Of a DNA stretch of 64,000 nucleotides, positions 57,960 to 64,000 are shown piece by piece. The stretch spans positions 3,594,001-3,658,000 of the forward strand of contig NC_059414.1 in NCBI RefSeq assembly GCF_905220565.1, written 5' to 3'. A program made the translations under genes and the position numbers. Position 1 is the stretch's first letter; every line of letters starts with the position of its first letter. The notes under the pieces are model-generated. The model was not told where the DNA came from. It ran no database searches and saw nothing but the letters and a program-made list of their open reading frames with translations. Source of the DNA: Melitaea cinxia (lineage: Eukaryota > Arthropoda > Insecta > Lepidoptera > Nymphalidae).

Positions 57960-58415
57960 CAGTTAAAACTACAGACGAACTCTATTTCATTATAAATTAT
58001 TATTTTTCATTATGATTATTATTGGATAAAAATATAAATTACTGTATTTTAGTACCCAAAGTAATTATGTACCACACGAAAATTAAATTGACTGTTGAAG
58101 ATTTATGATACGGACAAATATTAATAGAAATTAAGATGAATCGACGGTAATTAAAACTTTTCGCGGTAGAGGAAACGAAACTGATATTAATGAAAATTTC
58201 TCTAAAAGTTAATAAATCTTTTGATTATCTTAGATCTGTTTGAGGGGAAAAAAATTATCGACTTACACGCTGTTTTGGTTTTAATACTTAATTTGAGATT
58301 AGTACTACAATATAAGATTAGTATAAGGGTAAAGTAAAATATGACGGCTTTGGAATTGAAAAACTTCAGTATATCTAAGAAAACACACACACACACACAA
58401 CAACACACAGTTCCA
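57960..58415. other. Intergenic DNA
   Basis: Ends in a short CA run (58383-58398); no gene. Confidence 0.4.
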
Positions 58416-58419
58416 TTAC

Positions 58420-58660
58420 CACCTTGGAACTTAAAAAGCCAACCGATGGTGGGATAACCATCCTACCGCTGGTTTTGAAATACACAGGCCGAAGACGGGC
58501 AGCAGCGTCTTCGGTGCGACAAAGCTAGCCCTGCGGTCATCAACGCGCCTGCCCAGTGTGGTGACCATGGGCAAAACACATGAGTTCACGCTATTTTTGG
58601 CGTGAACTTTTGGAGGCCTATGTCCAGCAGTGGACTGTGATAGGCTGAAATGATGATAAT
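58420..58660 (+). mobile_element. 5'-truncated RTE-type LINE tail
   Basis: 'caggccgaagacgggcagc', 'gcctgcccagtgtggtgacc', 'aggcctatgtccagcagtgg' and a (gatgat)n tail. Confidence 0.78.
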
Positions 58661-58744
58661 GATGACGATCTAAAAAAATATGTTTCGATTGTAGTGCCGT
58701 GTTTGAAGTTGCATATTATTTTATTAAATCCAATAATATATAAG

Positions 58745-59660
58745 CGAATATGAGTATAATATCACCGAAACTGTTTACCACTGCGCTAGAGGATGTTTTT
58801 AAGACCTTGGATTGGGGGGGGGGGAACGAGGCATCAACGTCAACGGTGAATTCATCTCTCACCTTCGTTTCGCCGACAATATTGTCATCTTTGCGGAGAC
58901 GCTGGATGAGTTAGGCCAAATGCTGGCCGGCTTAAACGAGTCCTCCCGACGTGTCGGTCTCTGTATGAACTTGGATAAAACGAAAGTTATGTTTAACAAC
59001 CAAGTCATACCGATACCGGTATCGGTCGATGGTACCCTTCTCGAAGTTGTTCAGGATTATTATATTTACCTAGGCCATACTATCCAACTAGGCCGCAACA
59101 ACTTCGAGAATGAGGCCGATAGGAGGATTCGGTTGGGCTGGGCGGCGTTTGACAGACTCCGTCGAGTCTTCACTTCGAAGATTCCGCAATGCTTGAAGAC
59201 AAAAGTTTTCGAGCAATGCGTCCTGCCTGTGTTAACATACGGAGCCGAGACGTGGACACTGACGAAGGGACTGGTCCACAAGCTTAAAGTCGCTCAACGT
59301 GCAATGGAACGGGCTATGCTTGGGGTCTCTCTCAAAGACAGGATTAGAAATGAGACTATCCGCGAGAGAACGAAAGTAACCGACATAGCCCACAGAATTA
59401 GCAAGTTGAAGTGGCAGTGGGCTGGTCATCTGTGTCGCAGGACCGATGGCCGTTGGAGTAGACGGGTCCTAGAGTGGAGACCGCGTCTTGGCAAACGCAG
59501 TGTGGGACGTCCTCCGGCCCGTTGGACCGACGATCTACGTAAGATTGCCGGTGTAGGCTGGATGAGGATTGCGGAAGACCGGGATGTCTGGCGCGAACTT
59601 GGGGAGGCCTATGTCCAGCAGTGGACTGCGATTGGCTGAAGTGATTGATTGATTGATTGC
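58745..59660 (+). mobile_element. 5'-truncated RTE-clade LINE
   Basis: It starts in RT (SPKLFTTALEDVFKTLDW), passes an 11-G run, and continues to the end of ORF2 and a (tgat)n tail near 59645-59659. Its 3' end is the same family as the 36.5-kb insertion. Confidence 0.82.
58812..59639 (+). pseudogene. RTE reverse transcriptase C-terminus, about 275 aa, catalytic motif altered
   Basis: After the G run: HLRFADNIVIFAETLDEL, then NLDKTKVMF, LPVLTYGAETWTLT, the RNETIRERT region, and C-terminal RRTDGRWSRRVLEW with GRPPARWTDDLRKIAG. The expected FADD reads FADN, so one of the two metal-binding aspartates is Asn. The 58,750-58,811 codons and the rest are in different frames, separated by the homopolymer run. 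Endonuclease is absent. Both defects make it inactive. Confidence 0.85.
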
Positions 59661-59664
59661 ATAT

Positions 59665-61190
59665 GAGTTAAAGACAAAGTCGCGAAAAAGTAACATAGTG
59701 CAAGTTTTTATACAATTATTTTGAAACACGGATTACCTAGATATTAATAAAGCCGAATTAATTTTAACGAAAAATATTTTCTGTTGTTTTTGATATAATA
59801 TGTGTCAGATTAAAACAAACAAAAGAGAATGAACGAAGAGTTGAATTGAATATTAATGAATTTTCCGTAGCAACATATGTATTTTTCTTTGTGATATGAT
59901 GCTTTTTTTTTCATGAAACTTCGTCGAAAAATTGACGAGAGATCGCGCGGATTAAATATTGCTACCACTAAAGTAAAATTGACGTTGTGTAATAAATTCA
60001 GTTAGTTACCTGAAAGTGTTGTTTAAATTTTGCTTTTTATTCTCGTATTAACTTTATTTTTTGTAAAGTACCGTGTCCTTTACAACATCGGTTCGTTAAA
60101 AACACATTTGTTTGTTGTGTAGTCCGTCAACATTTAAGGTAAAGACAATGTCTTTTCTATTCCACGCGACACTGGCAAAATCGACAGTGTCACACAAACA
60201 GACACAACTGAAAGCCATTAAGCCCAAGAATAATAATAATAAGGTAAAGACATAATTTTTTTCGTAGATATTATTCGAAGATGAGGATTTGGAATATTAG
60301 TTTAGGCTACAATATCTAAATAGCTTTAAAGAAAAGAGTGATTCTTTACAGAAATATTTCGAATTCAAATACTGGTAAGTAGAAATAAGTTTATTTAGAA
60401 ATATATCGTATGTTCTCATATAAGTAAGTAAAAATACAAAAATATAATTATATGGATTTTTATATAGTACTCATATAATCCTTAGCAGGGTAGAGTGCCG
60501 ATTTAACCCAAAGTCCCTTAGAATAACAGGAGAAACTCTGACTGTTTCAGAACTTTACCAATCAAAACAAATACGTACGGTATAAACGTACGCAATACAA
60601 ATAAGGAGATATTTATTCAGCTTTTACATAAAACATTTTTATGTAATATGGCAAAAATGAAACAAAACGGAAACGGTGTTACGGTTCTCTTAGGGTGAAA
60701 CGAGCGAGTAACCTCAACGTACATTTGTTTTCTAATGGATTTGGGCGAAGTGAATAAATCACTCAGAAACCGACCAGATATTTTTGTATTTCTAACCGGT
60801 TTTGAAGAAGTAGGGATCTGAAATATAGCATTTTTTTGTATATTATTTAAATATCTCATAAAATAAACTAGCGGTAGTTATTGCTAAGCTAATGTCTATT
60901 AGGTAACTTGTAGGCTATCGATAGCAATAACTGTTCAATTGTTGCTAAAAATTTGCCATTTTATTGTTTAATCATTGTGTACAAATCACAGATAGGTATG
61001 TTTTTACTCATACTATATCAGTACTAGCATTCATTAGGAAATTAGAAAGCCCTTGTTTCTGAATAATAAAAAAAAAGATTAACTACTGATTCTTAACATT
61101 TTAATGTACACAAGTGTAAAGCTAAAGTATTTCTTTACATTCGATTACAAAATGATTATATTATGCGTTTAGCTAATTTTAGGCCGCAAG
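59665..61190. other. Intergenic DNA, 1.5 kb
   Basis: AT-rich with short chance frames; no gene or bounded repeat seen. Confidence 0.4.
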
Positions 61191-61198
61191 CTCATTAG

Positions 61199-61672
61199 TA
61201 ATAATTGTTTGCTCGCAAACGAAAAAAAAAAAAACCGACTTCAACTACATCGACAAGTAATACAACGCATGTAGACGAAAAAATAGTCAAGTAAATACGT
61301 GTTATCAAAGATTAGTCAAAAATTGTCACCAGATCATAATCTTAATTTAAAATTTTAAATGGAACCACAATACAAGCATCGGCTTCAGCAATTCACCCAG
61401 TAGAAAGCTGTGATGTACTATAAACCTTGGTTGAGGAAAAAAAAAAATAGTCAAGTAAATTTACGTAAAGCGCGTTATAAGAGATAACTCAAAAAGTACT
61501 TGCTAAATCTCAATTAAATTTAAATGAAAACTTTATAAACCTTTAATTAATCAGAGAATCATCGAAATATGTCCACGCAATAAGAAGTTATGATACCTCA
61601 TATGTTACCACACAGATTAAAAAAATATAGTCGAATTTAGAACCTCTACCTTTTTTTTTGAAATCAATTAAA
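61199..61672 (+). repeat. Family D repeat, long copy
   Basis: 'tgtttgctcgcaaacg', 'ccgacttcaactacatcg' and 'caagtaatacaacgcatg' at the left; 'tagtcgaatttagaacctc' and 'tttttgaaatcaattaa' at the right. Confidence 0.78.
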
Positions 61673-61770
61673 TAACAAGACGTTTAGTACATTTCATTAG
61701 TCGTTCAGTCAACAAATAATTTTTTTTGTAATCAGAATCTATGACACATTCATCATCATTTATTTTGACT

Positions 61771-62010
61771 AGCCCGTTGGCGCAGTTTGTAGTGACCCTG
61801 CTTTCTGCTCCGCGGGTTGTGGGTTCGATCTCACCCCGAGTCTGGGTGTAATATCTATATGTTTGTTTATATATTTAAATATGTATTATTTATAAGTATC
61901 TTTATCGAAAAAATATATATACTATACCAGTCGGCTGTTACCTATAACACAAGCATTAAGTTGCTTACTTTAGGAACAGACGACCGTGTGTGTATTGTGT
62001 AAATATTTAT
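61771..62010 (+). repeat. tRNA-derived SINE S2
   Basis: Head with A-box-like 'gcccgttggcgcagtttgta' and B box gggttcgatctca (about 61822-61834), body 'taccagtcggctgttaccta', end 'gaccgtgtgtgtattgtgt' plus a TATTT-rich tail. The tRNA-like array starts directly after it. Confidence 0.82.
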
Positions 62011-62088
62011 TAATATCTAAGATTTTTATTTTTGTGTTACCCACATTAGGAATTCTAAACATTTTTTAATATCATATCAAAAATTGAC

Positions 62089-62160
62089 CGCTCCAGCGGG
62101 GTTCGAACCCGCGTCTCCGACGTACCGTGTCGGCGCTCTAGCCAATTAAGCTATGGAACG
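62089..62160 (-). tRNA. tRNA-like gene copy 1, anticodon GGT (Thr)
   Basis: Cloverleaf: acceptor CGTTCCA/TGGAGCG (one G-T pair), D stem GCTT/GAGC, anticodon stem CCGAC/GTCGG with loop ACGGTAC, and T arm GCGGG-TTCGAAC-CCCGC. The A box TAGCTTAATTGG and B box GGTTCGAACCC are perfect. A T-run follows within 11 nt. Position 33 is C instead of the near-universal U, and a GGT threonine anticodon is unusual in eukaryotes, so a tRNA-derived element is as likely as a working tRNA. Confidence 0.65.
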
Positions 62161-62399
62161 ATACACCCGCTCGAGCGAAATTTTCGATATGATAATTTTT
62201 AAATTACGGTTTAAGCGAACCGTGGCGCCGTCTATAGTGAGCTCTTTACAGAAACCCGTAACTATTCAAAGTTTCATATTACAATGAAAATCTTTGACAG
62301 GAGACGACACCGTGCTATTTTTAATATCTAAGATTTTTATTTTTGTGTTACCCACATTAGGAATTCTAAACATTTTTTAATATCATATCAAAAATTGAC

Positions 62400-62471
62400 C
62401 GCTCCAGCGGGGTTCGAACCCGCGTCTCCGACGTACCGTGTCGGCGCTCTAGCCAATTAAGCTATGGAACG
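62400..62471 (-). tRNA. tRNA-like gene copy 2
   Basis: Identical by eye to copy 1, offset 311 bp. Confidence 0.65.
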
Positions 62472-62710
62472 ATACACCCGCTCGAGCGAAATTTTCGATA
62501 TGATAATTTTTAAATTACGGTTTAAGCGAACCGTGGCGCCGTCTATAGTGAGCTCTTTACAGAAACCCGTAACTATTCAAAGTTTCATATTACAATGAAA
62601 ATCTTTGACAGGAGACGACACCGTGCTATTTTTAATATCTAAGATTTTTATTTTTGTGTTACCCACATTAGGAATTCTAAACATTTTTTAATATCATATC
62701 AAAAATTGAC

Positions 62711-62782
62711 CGCTCCAGCGGGGTTCGAACCCGCGTCTCCGACGTACCGTGTCGGCGCTCTAGCCAATTAAGCTATGGAACG
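62711..62782 (-). tRNA. tRNA-like gene copy 3
   Basis: Identical by eye to copy 1, offset 622 bp. Confidence 0.65.
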
Positions 62783-63021
62783 ATACACCCGCTCGAGCGA
62801 AATTTTCGATATGATAATTTTTAAATTACGGTTTAAGCGAACCGTGGCGCCGTCTATAGTGAGCTCTTTACAGAAACCCGTAACTATTCAAAGTTTCATA
62901 TTACAATGAAAATCTTTGACAGGAGACGACACCGTGCTATTTTTAATATCTAAGATTTTTATTTTTGTGTTACCCACATTAGGAATTCTAAACATTTTTT
63001 AATATCATATCAAAAATTGAC

Positions 63022-63093
63022 CGCTCCAGCGGGGTTCGAACCCGCGTCTCCGACGTACCGTGTCGGCGCTCTAGCCAATTAAGCTATGGAACG
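63022..63093 (-). tRNA. tRNA-like gene copy 4
   Basis: Identical by eye to copy 1, offset 933 bp. Confidence 0.65.
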
Positions 63094-63332
63094 ATACACC
63101 CGCTCGAGCGAAATTTTCGATATGATAATTTTTAAATTACGGTTTAAGCGAACCGTGGCGCCGTCTATAGTGAGCTCTTTACAGAAACCCGTAACTATTC
63201 AAAGTTTCATATTACAATGAAAATCTTTGACAGGAGACGACACCGTGCTATTTTTAATATCTAAGATTTTTATTTTTGTGTTACCCACATTAGGAATTCT
63301 AAACATTTTTTAATATCATATCAAAAATTGAC

Positions 63333-63404
63333 CGCTCCAGCGGGGTTCGAACCCGCGTCTCCGACGTACCGTGTCGGCGCTCTAGCCAATTAAGCTATGG
63401 AACG
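63333..63404 (-). tRNA. tRNA-like gene copy 5, at the inversion point
   Basis: The gene is complete, but only three bases of its normal 5' flank (ata) remain before sequence switches to inverted unit text. Confidence 0.65.
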
Positions 63405-63640
63405 ATATTATGATATGATATTAAAAAATGTTTAGAATTCCTAATGTGGGTAACACAAAAATAAAAATCTTAGATATTAAAAATAGCACGGTGTCGTCTC
63501 CTGTCAAAGATTTTCATTGTAATATGAAACTTTGAATAGTTACGGGTTTCTGTAAAGAGCTCACTATAGACGGCGCCACGGTTCGCTTAAACCGTAATTT
63601 AAAAATTATCATATCGAAAATTTCGCTCGAGCGGGTGTAT

Positions 63641-63712
63641 CGTTCCATAGCTTAATTGGCTAGAGCGCCGACACGGTACGTCGGAGACGCGGGTTCGAAC
63701 CCCGCTGGAGCG
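63641..63712 (+). tRNA. tRNA-like gene copy 6, plus strand
   Basis: Same 72-nt sequence on the plus strand, followed by a Pol III-type T-run at 63718-63722. Confidence 0.65.
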
Positions 63713-63951
63713 GTCAATTTTTGATATGATATTAAAAAATGTTTAGAATTCCTAATGTGGGTAACACAAAAATAAAAATCTTAGATATTAAAAATAGCAC
63801 GGTGTCGTCTCCTGTCAAAGATTTTCATTGTAATATGAAACTTTGAATAGTTACGGGTTTCTGTAAAGAGCTCACTATAGACGGCGCCACGGTTCGCTTA
63901 AACCGTAATTTAAAAATTATCATATCGAAAATTTCGCTCGAGCGGGTGTAT

Positions 63952-64000
63952 CGTTCCATAGCTTAATTGGCTAGAGCGCCGACACGGTACGTCGGAGACG
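63952..64000 (+). tRNA. tRNA-like gene copy 7, cut by the window edge
   Basis: The first 49 nt of the same gene, 311 bp after copy 6. Confidence 0.65.

Larger units (their letters stand above)
62011..64000. repeat. 311-bp tRNA-like gene array with internal inversion
   Basis: The unit starting 'taatatctaagattttta' repeats every 311 bp from 62011. Five tRNA-like genes lie on the minus strand (to 63404). At about 63405-63411 the orientation flips, and the same unit continues on the plus strand with two more genes to the window edge. Units look identical by eye. Each holds a 72-nt tRNA-like gene and about 239 bp of spacer. The array continues past the window. Confidence 0.93.

Noticed and set aside
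62011..64000. Regular repeats resembling a CRISPR array
   Set aside because: Units are 311 bp, identical across repeat and spacer, contain tRNA-like genes and lie in eukaryotic DNA.

Overview
This window looks like AT-rich lepidopteran (moth or butterfly) nuclear DNA. One multi-exon host gene lies in a landscape dense with introns, microsatellites, tRNA-headed SINEs, CTAG-ended Helitron-like elements, and RTE-, Jockey/CR1- and R1/I-like LINE fragments. No prokaryotic gene organisation is present. The species cannot be named from the sequence alone.

Layout. 0-14.3 kb: intergenic, with SINEs, a long inverted repeat (2.88-3.37 kb), a 130-bp tandem array inside a larger repeat (3.9-4.4 kb), a GC-rich island (6.95-7.18 kb), a fossil of a plus-strand RNA virus helicase (11.6-11.9 kb) and a degenerate 5S rRNA copy (12.5 kb). 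14.3-22.7 kb: the only convincing host gene, ten exons encoding a 528-residue SV2/SVOP-like major facilitator transporter; its introns carry SINE, LINE and Helitron-like insertions. 25.2-31.17 kb: an apparently intact, very young Ty3/gypsy LTR retrotransposon with identical 294-bp LTRs, an AATT target duplication and one 1494-codon gag-pol frame. 31-39 kb: LINE, SINE and Helitron-like debris. 39.1-42.9 kb: a nested stack in which a TA-flanked, pogo-like DNA transposon remnant has received a 5'-truncated RTE LINE (16-bp target duplication) and an internally deleted piggyBac element (TTAA). 43-51 kb: two 5'-truncated Jockey/CR1-like LINEs with long reverse transcriptase frames, an R1/I-like tail and microsatellites. 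51-59 kb: LINE tails, a ~0.29-kb tandem array and SINEs. 58.7-59.66 kb: an RTE remnant with a damaged catalytic motif. 62.01-64.0 kb: a homogeneous array of a 311-bp unit, each with a complete tRNA-like gene (Pol III boxes and T-run terminator intact), five copies on the minus strand followed by an abrupt inversion and two on the plus strand, running off the window edge.

The parts do not form an operon or pathway. The biology is one membrane transporter gene amid successive waves of mobile elements, plus three RNA-related curiosities: the tRNA-like palindromic array, the 5S relic and the viral helicase fossil. Coordinates of intact elements were set from target duplications and terminal repeats read directly in the sequence. 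Family names for repeat fragments rest on recognised motifs, without a database search.
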